From Rhodospirillales bacterium (GTDB taxonomy: Bacteria; Pseudomonadota; Alphaproteobacteria; Micavibrionales; UBA2020), in the NCBI GenBank assembly GCA_023266795.1, contig JAHFPI010000134.1, positions 1 to 5,331 of the forward strand: DNA of 5,331 bases, in the 5' to 3' direction. The position numbers and the translations under genes were made by a program. Positions within the stretch are counted from its first letter, which is position 1. Every line of letters begins with the position of its first letter. The notes under the pieces were generated by a model. The model saw nothing but the letters and a program-made list of their open reading frames with translations, had not been told where the DNA came from and searched no databases. This document shows, in pieces, positions 1 through 4,445 of the stretch.

Positions 1-589
1 GCGGGCCGCGCGGTTCCTGACGCACGTCGTAAATGTAGGCGCGGACGCGGTCGCCGTTTTTGAAGTGCTCGCGCGGCAGGGCGTCGTTGCGGCGGAGGAA
101 AGCCTCGCCACGGCCCAGATCGACGGTGATATTGCCGTATTCGACGCGTTTCACGACGCCGCTGACGATCTCGCCGATACGATCCTTGTATTCTTCATAC
201 TGGCGCTCGCGTTCCGCGTCGCGCACTTTCTGGAAGATGACCTGCTTCGCGGTCTGCGCGGCAATGCGGCCGAAATCCAGCTGCGGCAGTTTGTCGATGA
301 TGAATTCGCCCAGCTTTATTTCCGGATTTATTTTTTTTGCCGGTTTGAGCAGAATTTGCTGCGTTTCCAGCTCCGGTGTTTCGGGATTGAAGGCCTCGAC
401 CACCAGACGGTAGCGGAACAGGGAGATTTCGCCGGTTTTGCGGTCGATCTGCGCGCGGATGTCATGGTCATAGCCGTATTTGGAGCGACCGGCTTTCTGG
501 ATGGCTTCCTCCATCGCGGCGATAACGATTTCGCGGTCGATGTTTTTTTCACGGGCGACGGCATCAGCGACTTGAAGTAATTCTTGCAT
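1..589 (-). CDS. nusA: Transcription termination/antitermination factor NusA, N-terminal part (runs off the window)
   Basis: NusA binds RNA polymerase and nascent RNA and modulates pausing, intrinsic termination and antitermination. The visible 196 residues begin MQELLQVADAVAREKNIDRE and match the NusA N-terminal RNA-polymerase-binding domain (about residues 1-130). An S1 RNA-binding domain starts near residue 136 (DRIGEIVSGVVKRVEYGNITVDLG). The rest of S1 and the KH domains lie beyond position 1. The ATG at 589-587 is preceded by AGGAAG (595-600) with 5 nt spacing, and that site overlaps the stop of rimP, so the two genes are probably translated from one mRNA. The rimP-nusA order is the usual bacterial arrangement, normally followed by ylxR and infB. 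Nothing in the visible part is damaged. The identification is secure; only the C-terminal length is unknown. Confidence 0.97.
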   Translation of the reverse strand, partial: MQELLQVADAVAREKNIDREIVIAAMEEAIQKAGRSKYGYDHDIRAQIDRKTGEISLFRYRLVVEAFNPETPELETQQILLKPAKKINPEIKLGEFIIDKLPQLDFGRIAAQTAKQVIFQKVRDAERERQYEEYKDRIGEIVSGVVKRVEYGNITVDLGRGEAFLRRNDALPREHFKNGDRVRAYIYDVRQEPRGP

Positions 590-598
590 TGTTTCTTC

Positions 599-1108
599 CT
601 ACTTTTTCGAGTTAGATTTTTTCTGTTGTTTCGGTTGTATCATTTCATCTGCGACGATCAGTTTTGCCCTCTCGATGGAAGAGAACGGAATCTCTTTTTC
701 GCCTTCTTCGGTGGCAATCAGGACACTATTGCCCTTGGTTCCCTTCAGGCAGCCCCTGAAACGCTTGCGGCCGTCAAGGGCGGGTTCGATTTCCATCCGC
801 GCTTCCTGACCGGCGTAGCGGTCAAAATCCTTCAGGCGCGTCAGCGGGCGGTCGATGCCCGGCGAGCCGACTTCGAGGTAATAGGAGGCGTCCTCCAGAA
901 CATTCTCGACGTCCAGCACGACGGAGACGGCTTGGCTCAGCTTGCCGCACTCGTCAATCGTGATGCCGCCATCGGGCCGCTCTGCCATGATCTGCAGGGT
1001 CGGTTTGCCGCTGCCGATCAGTAGGACGCGGACGAGTTCGAAGCCCATCGACTCGATGGTGGGGGTGATGGCGCGCTCGATTTTTTTAATTAAGGGGGCC
1101 TTGCTCAC
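599..1108 (-). CDS. rimP: Ribosome maturation factor RimP
   Basis: RimP is a cytoplasmic assembly factor for the 30S ribosomal subunit. The 169-residue product has the two expected parts. The N-terminal alpha/beta domain covers about residues 5-85 and ends in the family signature YYLEVGSPGIDRPLT (76-90). A C-terminal SH3-like barrel covers about 91-155 (DFDRYAGQEARMEI, then RGCLKGTKGNSVLIATEEGEKEIPFSSIERAKLI). A short lysine-rich tail (QPKQQKKSNSKK) follows, and such tails vary in the family. The start is GTG at 1108-1106, with AAGGTG at 1116-1121 seven nucleotides upstream. An in-frame TAG at 1112-1114 rules out a longer form, and the next in-frame ATG is residue 21, inside the conserved domain. 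It is the first gene of the operon with nusA, 9 bp before nusA. Confidence 0.96.
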   Translation of the reverse strand: MSKAPLIKKIERAITPTIESMGFELVRVLLIGSGKPTLQIMAERPDGGITIDECGKLSQAVSVVLDVENVLEDASYYLEVGSPGIDRPLTRLKDFDRYAGQEARMEIEPALDGRKRFRGCLKGTKGNSVLIATEEGEKEIPFSSIERAKLIVADEMIQPKQQKKSNSKK

Positions 1109-1134
1109 TATCTATCACCTTGTTTTTCCTAAGC

Positions 1135-1170
1135 AAAAGGGCGGGCTCTTTTTGAGAGCCCACCCTTTTT
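1135..1170 (-). terminator. Terminator-like hairpin in the rimP-nusA leader (possible attenuator)
   Basis: AAAAGGG (1135-1141) pairs with CCCTTTT (1163-1169) and GGGCTCT (1143-1149) pairs with AGAGCCC (1155-1161). One C/A mismatch (1142/1162) and a five-base loop complete a stem of 14 pairs. In the minus direction the stem is followed by only TTTTGC, a short U tract; in the plus direction by TTTTT. No plus-strand gene ends here, and rimP starts only 26 bp beyond it. The rimP promoter must therefore lie upstream of the hairpin, placing the hairpin in the 5' leader. It could be an attenuator, or the end of an upstream transcript that no longer has a visible gene. Confidence 0.65.
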
Positions 1171-1221
1171 GATATGCGCTTATTACAGGTATTAGCCTAT
1201 AACAGCTTGGGATTTAGCGGA

Positions 1222-1251
1222 TTTATAGCTGGAAAAGACCTGTTACTGCAA
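1222..1251 (-). promoter_or_regulatory. Candidate sigma-70 promoter for rimP-nusA
   Basis: On the minus strand TTGCAG (1251-1246) and TATAAA (1227-1222) are separated by 18 bp, a fair match to -35 and -10 boxes. Initiation would fall near 1214, giving a leader of about 105 nt that includes the hairpin at 1135-1170. The surrounding region is AT-rich, so chance matches are likely. No other pair upstream of the hairpin looked clearly better. Confidence 0.4.
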
Positions 1252-1253
1252 GG

Positions 1254-1342
1254 TTTTTTTGTATTTTTATTCGTTTTCGACATATTTTTGAGGTCTTATA
1301 TAAAAAATTAGTATTTTTTTAACATAATTTTTGTAAAATTTT
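1254..1342. other. AT-rich intergenic stretch with roughly phased A/T tracts
   Basis: T or A runs occur at 1254-1260, 1264-1268, 1274-1277, 1285-1289, 1302-1307, 1314-1320, 1328-1332 and 1335-1342. Counting one weak tract near 1297, the mean centre-to-centre spacing is about 10 bp, although individual steps range from about 8 to 13. Such phasing can bend DNA. The stretch sits between the divergent rimP-nusA operon and the DUF2336 gene, where curvature could help promoters or bind nucleoid proteins. No coding sequence is visible in it. Confidence 0.4.
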
Positions 1343-1371
1343 ATATATGGAAGCGGCACTGGGGGATGTTG

Positions 1372-1377
1372 TATAAT
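1372..1377 (+). promoter_or_regulatory. Perfect -10 box TATAAT before the DUF2336 gene
   Basis: TATAAT lies at 1372-1377, overlapping the ATG at 1376. No good -35 is found 16-18 bp upstream (TGGAAG at 1348-1353 matches 3 of 6). If used, transcription would start near 1384 and the mRNA would begin about 22 nt before the ATG at 1406, which argues for that start codon. The match could also be chance in AT-rich DNA. Confidence 0.35.
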
Positions 1378-1405
1378 GAATAGTTACCATAAAGAAGAAG
1401 AAACA

Positions 1406-2497
1406 ATGACAGCAGCCGACGTTCTGGATTCAAAGCATTTGTTACAGCTGGCACAGGATACGACAGCCGTCGGGCGCTATCGGTTGGCAAGTGCGGTGTC
1501 GCAGTTTTTTGAACAGAAGGAACTGAATGAAACAGAGCGGCATCTTGCCGTTGAAATTATGATGAGTCTGATTCATCAGGCCGAAATCGATCTGCGCGAG
1601 GCGCTGGCGGAACGGTTGTCCGTTCTGGGCAGCGTTCCGCCGGAAATCATCATTTTTCTTGCCAATGACGCCATATCCGTCGCCCGTCCCGTTTTGCAGC
1701 ATAGCCCGGTCCTGAATGACGTCGATCTGGTTTACATTATCGCGTCGAAGGGGACGGAGCACTGGCGGTCTATCGCCATGCGCGACCACCTGAGCCCCGC
1801 CATTGCCGGCCGGCTGATCGATACGGCGGATTGCGCGACGGTCATGAACCTGATCGACAACCAGCGCGTCGTACTGGAGAAGAACAGCATCAGGAAACTG
1901 ATCAAGGCTTCCCTGAAAGCGGAAGAACTGCAGGTATCGTTGTTGCGCCGGCCGGAAATCGACAGCGATCTGGCGGTTGACCTTTACGTGTGCGTTTCCC
2001 AGGTGCTGCGCCATGAAATCTCCAAGCGGTTCCGCATACTGCCGACGTCGATCAAAACTTCCCTTGAGAGCCTGATTGAGGAATTGAGTCAGGAAGCGAA
2101 GGGATTGCAGCAGGTCACGCCCGCAATGATGCTTCTGGCCAAACGGTTCGCGGAAAGGGGAGAAATCTCTCCGGTAACGATGATCAAGACCCTGCGGCGC
2201 GGCCAGATTTCGTTCTTTGTCGCTCTTTTCGGCGAAAAGCTGGGATTTACGCCGGATGTCGTCGTCAGGATGATCGAAAAAGACGGCGGCAAGCCCTTTG
2301 CAATCGCCTGCCGGTCTACCGGGATGATGAAATCGGAATTCGCCTCGATCTTCCTGCTGAGCCGGGGCGTGCGCACCGAGGATAAAATCGTCGACCAGCG
2401 CGAACTGGCGCTGGCGCTCGAATACTATGATGCGCTCAAGGAATTCGACGTGCAGCGCGTCATGAAAAGCTGGGCAAAAAATCCCGAATCCATCTGA
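1406..2497 (+). CDS. DUF2336 family protein (function unknown)
   Basis: The product has 363 residues and resembles the DUF2336 family, found mostly in Alphaproteobacteria and without an established function. It is predicted to be soluble and almost all helical, with HEAT-like helix pairs. Residues about 20-240 carry the recognisable pattern: LREALAERLSVLGSVPPEIIIFLAND, then SVARPVLQHSPVLNDVDLVYII and HWRSIAMRDHLSPAIAGRLID. A second helical section (about 255-325, GEISPVTMIKTLRRGQISFFVALFGEKLG) matches the family's usual C-terminal part. No signal peptide, membrane segment or catalytic motif is visible. The ATG at 1406 is preferred because AGAAG (1396-1400) sits 5 nt upstream. An in-frame ATG at 1376 would add 10 residues (MNSYHKEEET) that mostly translate this purine-rich site, though GGGGGA at 1361-1366 could serve it. 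The gene stands alone and converges on a small regulator. Confidence 0.85.
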   Translation: MTAADVLDSKHLLQLAQDTTAVGRYRLASAVSQFFEQKELNETERHLAVEIMMSLIHQAEIDLREALAERLSVLGSVPPEIIIFLANDAISVARPVLQHSPVLNDVDLVYIIASKGTEHWRSIAMRDHLSPAIAGRLIDTADCATVMNLIDNQRVVLEKNSIRKLIKASLKAEELQVSLLRRPEIDSDLAVDLYVCVSQVLRHEISKRFRILPTSIKTSLESLIEELSQEAKGLQQVTPAMMLLAKRFAERGEISPVTMIKTLRRGQISFFVALFGEKLGFTPDVVVRMIEKDGGKPFAIACRSTGMMKSEFASIFLLSRGVRTEDKIVDQRELALALEYYDALKEFDVQRVMKSWAKNPESI

Positions 2498-2516
2498 AGC
2501 GCCGCCGTATGCTTCA
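2495..2516. repeat. Short inverted repeat between convergent genes
   Basis: TGAAGC (2495-2500, beginning with the DUF2336 stop codon) and GCTTCA (2511-2516) can form a 6-bp stem with a 10-base loop. There is no T tract on either side, so this is a weak candidate for a shared 3' end and not a canonical terminator. The two stop codons are only 23 bp apart, so transcripts of the two genes may overlap. Confidence 0.25.
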
Positions 2517-2520
2517 TGCG

Positions 2521-2772
2521 TCATGGCGTATACCATGTGGCCTTGCCGCGCCCGTGACGGCGCGCAAGACCGGTGCTGACGAGGCGGCGCAAGTGAAGCT
2601 TGAGGGTGCTGCGGGTTGTATGGCGGAGGGCGTACTCGCGCACAAAGTCCGTGACCGTCATGCGCGCGCGCTGTTCCAGCAGCCTGAGAATTATTGCGGC
2701 GAGGGGCGGCAGGTTTGGATTGTCGCGCCGCAGGCTGTGGGGATACGGGTTGTCTTCTGGTCCCTTTTTCAT
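2521..2772 (-). CDS. Small winged-helix DNA-binding protein (putative regulator)
   Basis: This 83-residue protein is little more than one winged helix-turn-helix. Helix 1 is LPPLAAIILRLLEQR (about 21-35), helix 2 is VTDFVREYAL, the recognition helix is TRSTLKLHLRRLVSTG (about 50-65), and a basic wing, LARRHGRGKATWY, ends the chain. The G-R-G-K-A-T-W-Y wing resembles the wing seen at the C-terminus of Fic proteins and in small transcription regulators. No effector domain is present. I chose ATG at 2772-2770 because GGTGGA lies 6 nt upstream; a TTG at 2820 would translate the tandem repeats and is less likely. Four 10-bp repeats directly upstream suggest self-regulation. An overlapping upstream ORF shares ATGA with this start. 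The family is not recognised by name and its targets are unknown. Confidence 0.72.
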   Translation of the reverse strand: MKKGPEDNPYPHSLRRDNPNLPPLAAIILRLLEQRARMTVTDFVREYALRHTTRSTLKLHLRRLVSTGLARRHGRGKATWYTP

Positions 2773-3002
2773 GGCTGTATCCACCCGTATCTGACCGCAT
2801 TTGCCCGTATTTGTCCGCAACGGGCCGGAAAATTATCGCGGAATTGAAAATTATCTTTACACCACCCCCGCGCAGGCGGGGGTCTGGCCGCCTTTATAAA
2901 TGCGGCTTCGCCGCAGGCCGGATGCCCGCCTGCGCGGGCATGGCGTGTCTGGGTGATTTTCGATTCTGCTATAGCGCACACGACCTCATGCCCGGAAAGC
3001 AT
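2769..3002 (-). CDS. Possible 77-residue upstream ORF carrying a palindromic repeat
   Basis: The ATG at 3002-3000 has an excellent Shine-Dalgarno, AAGGAGG at 3008-3014, with a 5-nt spacer. The frame stays open to a TGA at 2771-2769 that overlaps the start of the winged-helix gene as ATGA, the usual form of translational coupling. About 18 residues at the N-terminus (MLSGHEVVCAIAESKITQ) come from unique sequence. The next 30 or so (RHARAGGHPACGEAAFIKAARPPPARG) are translated from an inverted pair of GC-rich palindromic repeats, and the last part reads through the 10-bp repeats. No known domain is seen. It may be a real leader or coupling ORF, the remnant of a gene interrupted by the repeat, or chance. 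The strong ribosome-binding site is the main support. Confidence 0.3.
   Translation of the reverse strand: MLSGHEVVCAIAESKITQTRHARAGGHPACGEAAFIKAARPPPARGWCKDNFQFRDNFPARCGQIRANAVRYGWIQP
2778..2817. repeat. Four tandem 10-bp repeats upstream of the small regulator (iteron-like operator)
   Basis: Read on the minus strand, four adjacent units have the form CGG-N-CA-R-ATR: CGGACAAATA (2817-2808), CGGGCAAATG (2807-2798), CGGTCAGATA (2797-2788) and CGGGTGGATA (2787-2778). The CGG and the AT near the end are kept in all four. The last unit contains the GGTGGA ribosome-binding site of the small winged-helix gene, so repression could act on transcription and on translation. The unit length is close to one helical turn, so proteins bound to each would sit on the same DNA face. 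Confidence 0.75.
2828..2855. repeat. Direct repeat GAAAATTATC, 18 bp apart, with possible -10
   Basis: GAAAATTATC occurs at 2828-2837 and again at 2846-2855. On the minus strand each copy begins GATAAT, a 5-of-6 match to a -10 box. The copy at 2837-2832 would place a transcription start near 2825, just before the 10-bp repeats. No convincing -35 is seen, so this is only a weak promoter candidate for the small winged-helix gene. Confidence 0.3.
2859..2950. repeat. Inverted pair of GC-rich palindromic intergenic repeats
   Basis: Two units of one repeat family face each other. The first holds CCCCCGC (2865-2871), loop GCAG, GCGGGGG (2876-2882). The second holds ATGCCCGC (2922-2929), loop CTGC, GCGGGCAT (2934-2941). 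The reverse complement of the second, with its flanks, matches the first over about 30 bp (ACxCCAxxCCCGCGCAGGCGGG, then TCxGGCC). Between them TGCGG-CTTCG-CCGCA (2901-2915) forms a third hairpin. Repeats with this core are frequent in alphaproteobacterial intergenic regions and are often translated by mistake as RHARAGGHP-like peptides. The paired layout resembles BIME or MITE-type elements. Confidence 0.75.
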
Positions 3003-3030
3003 GAAAACCTCCTTCCGTCGTTAAAAATAA

Positions 3031-3074
3031 AAAAGGACCCAGTCGGCGGTTAAACCGGAACTGGGCCCTTTTTT
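3031..3074. terminator. Strong bidirectional intrinsic terminator
   Basis: AAAAGG (3031-3036) pairs with CCTTTT (3067-3072) and CCCAGT (3038-3043) pairs with ACTGGG (3060-3065), with one A/C mismatch. A small inner stem (3047-3050 with 3054-3057) caps the structure. T runs follow on both strands: 3069-3074 on plus, and the complement of the A runs at 3029-3034 and 3023-3027 on minus. In the plus direction it would insulate the promoter at 3157. In the minus direction it lies 17 bp before the AAGGAGG of the 77-codon ORF, where an attenuator would sit. Confidence 0.8.
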
Positions 3075-3086
3075 GCGGCACAGGGA

Positions 3087-3102
3087 TGGAAGTCAGCTTC
3101 CA
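3087..3102. repeat. Hairpin TGGAAG-TCAG-CTTCCA
   Basis: A perfect 6-bp stem with a four-base loop lies at 3087-3102. Outer pairing of GCGG (3075-3078) with CCGC (3103-3106) is possible across an 8-base bulge. It sits next to the terminator on the side away from the 77-codon ORF. In a minus-strand leader it would be transcribed before the terminator and could be the first stem of an attenuator. No clear competing pairing with the terminator was found. Confidence 0.4.
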
Positions 3103-3142
3103 CCGCGAGTGCATGGTTTATTCAATCATAGGTTGTTGGGGA

Positions 3143-3162
3143 TGTCAAGGATTCTCTTGACA
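3143..3162. promoter_or_regulatory. Palindrome overlapping a -35 box (candidate operator)
   Basis: TGTCAAG (3143-3149) and CTTGACA (3156-3162) form a perfect 7-bp inverted repeat with a 6-bp spacer. The right arm supplies the plus-strand -35. The left arm gives an identical TTGACA on the minus strand, with only a weak -10 (TTGAAT, 3125-3120) 17 bp away. A dimeric repressor here would block the plus promoter and possibly a divergent one. It may also simply reflect two back-to-back -35 boxes. Confidence 0.5.
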
Positions 3163-3185
3163 GTGTTTATGGTTTGTTCTATTTT
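3157..3185 (+). promoter_or_regulatory. Sigma-70 promoter of the deoxyribosyltransferase-like gene
   Basis: A consensus -35, TTGACA (3157-3162), is followed by a 17-bp spacer and the -10 TATTTT (3180-3185). Transcription would start near 3192, leaving a leader of about 45 nt with GGAGG at 3225-3229. This is the best promoter in the window. Confidence 0.72.
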
Positions 3186-3236
3186 GCATTCTTTAAAATC
3201 TCAGATTTAAGAAACCATTTTCATGGAGGCTCAAGT

Positions 3237-4319
3237 ATGGCACGCAAACGCAAAGATTCATCTGATACGCAAAAAAGCGCTGTAAGAGGAAAGACATGGA
3301 CATTTCCTAAAAATACACTTGAGGATTCGATCAGAATAGCGCAAGCCATTGAAGAAAAAAATGCAGGCAATCCTATATCGGCGGATACGCTTGCTAATGC
3401 GGTTGGTTACCGTTTGTCGTCAGATTGGAGATTTACTGATCTTCTGCGATCCGCCAATTTATATGGGCTGGTTGAGGGTACAGGCTCCAAAGCAAGGGTT
3501 TCCTTAAAGCCTCTCGGCCAAGACATTGTAGTGCCGAGTTCGCCCCAGCAGAGAGTTAAGGCTTTATTCGAAGCCTTCGAGACTGTTGATGAGTTTAAAC
3601 GGGTACATTCTCACTATGGGCAGAAAAGAATTCCTGAAGATGAATTCTTTCTTAATACGCTGATGCGGGAATTTAATATTGCCCGCGATCGCGTTGAAGC
3701 TTTTGCGGATATTTTTCGTCGTGACTTGGAATATCTTAAATCTTTTTCAGGCGTTGATTCTGCGGAAGAAACTTCTTCTTCGGCTGAGGTGATAAAATTT
3801 GAAGACGTATCTGAAAAGAATACTAAAGCAGTACGTACACGAAAATTTTTGGACACTTGTTTCGTTATGATGCCATTCGGTGAATGGTTTGATTTGTATT
3901 ATCAAGAGATATATGTTCCTGCCATCAAGGAAGCAGGTTTTGAACCTGTCAGGGCAGACGAGCTTTTCTCGACGGGAAGTGTTGTTGAGCAAATATGGGA
4001 GCAAATTAGCAAGTCTAAAGTTCTTCTGGCAGATCTGTCGGGCAAGAATCCGAATGTGTTCTATGAACTCGGTCTTGCTCATGCGGCCCACAAACCTGTT
4101 GTCTTTACTTCATCTAATATTCAGGATATACCTTTCGACTTGAGACATCTTCGAGTGATCACATATGAAGTCAGAGAGGTTGAATGGGCGCAAAAGTTGC
4201 GTACTAATGTCACTAACTATTTGCGCAACGCTGTAAAAGAACCCGGTAAATCCATTCCTCATCCATTTAAAGCCGGTAATGGCACTTCTAGAGATCAGAA
4301 AGTAATGGAAGGGGAGTGA
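3237..4319 (+). CDS. Winged-helix-like protein with C-terminal nucleoside deoxyribosyltransferase/TIR-like domain
   Basis: This 360-residue protein has two parts. Residues about 19-100 (TWTFPKNTLEDSIRIAQAI, LANAVGYRLSSDWRFTDLLRSANLYGLVEG, VSLKPLGQDIV) look like a winged helix, followed by a helical section to about 170 and an acidic linker (172-195). Residues about 205-312 look like a Rossmann-type nucleoside 2-deoxyribosyltransferase or TIR-like domain: CFVMMPFGE (208-216), RADE (239-242), LLADLSGKNPNVFYELGLAHAAHKPVVF (263-290). Asp266 and Glu277 (in YELG) fall where such enzymes keep acidic active-site residues. Related domains cleave N-glycosidic bonds of nucleotides, and several act in antiphage systems; a role here is inferred. 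The ATG at 3237 has GGAGG (3225-3229) 7 nt upstream. A TTG at 3174 falls inside the promoter and is rejected. Its AT-rich codon use, unlike nusA or aspS, suggests transfer. No membrane segment is visible. Confidence 0.85.
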   Translation: MARKRKDSSDTQKSAVRGKTWTFPKNTLEDSIRIAQAIEEKNAGNPISADTLANAVGYRLSSDWRFTDLLRSANLYGLVEGTGSKARVSLKPLGQDIVVPSSPQQRVKALFEAFETVDEFKRVHSHYGQKRIPEDEFFLNTLMREFNIARDRVEAFADIFRRDLEYLKSFSGVDSAEETSSSAEVIKFEDVSEKNTKAVRTRKFLDTCFVMMPFGEWFDLYYQEIYVPAIKEAGFEPVRADELFSTGSVVEQIWEQISKSKVLLADLSGKNPNVFYELGLAHAAHKPVVFTSSNIQDIPFDLRHLRVITYEVREVEWAQKLRTNVTNYLRNAVKEPGKSIPHPFKAGNGTSRDQKVMEGE

Positions 4320-4445
4320 GCGTAAAGAGCTGTGATCTTAAGTGAGGCTTTATTTATGTAATCCCCTCAACCATTTGGTTTTCTGCAATCTTCATGATAA
4401 TACTAATCACGTTTTTAACGCGCTTTATCATGAACAGAGGACGCC
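4320..4445 (+). promoter_or_regulatory. aspS leader with weak promoter and ribosome-binding site
   Basis: This 126-bp gap has no convincing terminator for the preceding gene, so read-through into aspS is possible. A weak promoter may be TTTGGT (4374-4379), 16 bp, GATAAT (4396-4401). GAGGA (4437-4441) lies 4 nt before the aspS ATG, a short but usable spacing. The inverted repeat listed separately occupies 4391-4434. Confidence 0.35.
4391..4434. repeat. Perfect 10-bp inverted repeat in the aspS leader
   Basis: TTCATGATAA (4391-4400) and TTATCATGAA (4425-4434) are exact inverted copies with 24 bp between them. The left arm covers the candidate -10 GATAAT, and the right arm ends 2 nt before the GAGGA ribosome-binding site. 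It may be a pair of operator half-sites. If transcription starts upstream of it, it would be an AU-rich stem (10 pairs, 2 of them GC) in the leader RNA. Confidence 0.6.

Noticed and set aside
65..580. Plus-strand open frame opposite nusA
   Set aside because: The minus strand encodes an unmistakable NusA N-terminus; the plus frame has no domain or credible start.
584..1024. Plus-strand open frame opposite rimP
   Set aside because: It is antisense to a clear RimP coding region, with no family resemblance.
1236..1260. Possible terminator ACCT...AGGT followed by seven T
   Set aside because: The stem is only 4 bp, too weak to call despite the T run, and no plus-strand gene ends nearby.
1442..2800. 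A 452-codon open frame on the minus strand opposite the DUF2336 gene
   Set aside because: Its translation is low-complexity and rich in R, Q, D and H, with no recognisable domain. It is antisense to a gene with family similarity and a ribosome-binding site, and it also overlaps the winged-helix gene. It is a codon-bias shadow.
2778..2817. CRISPR-like array
   Set aside because: The units are 10 bp and contiguous with no spacers, and no cas gene is present.
2773..2820. TTG start at 2820 for the winged-helix protein
   Set aside because: The extra 16 residues are only translation of the 10-bp repeats; the ATG at 2772 has a good ribosome-binding site and fits the domain boundary.
2694..3053. Plus-strand open frame across the palindromic repeats
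   Set aside because: It is mostly translation of the repeat pair, opposite the better supported winged-helix gene, and has no good ribosome-binding site.
3003..3156. tRNA or known structured RNA in the gap before 3237
   Set aside because: No cloverleaf or T-loop pattern was found; the hairpins are explained by a terminator and a short stem-loop.
3174..3236. TTG start at 3174 for the deoxyribosyltransferase-like gene
   Set aside because: This codon lies between the -35 and -10 boxes, upstream of the expected transcription start; the ATG at 3237 has GGAGG at ideal spacing.
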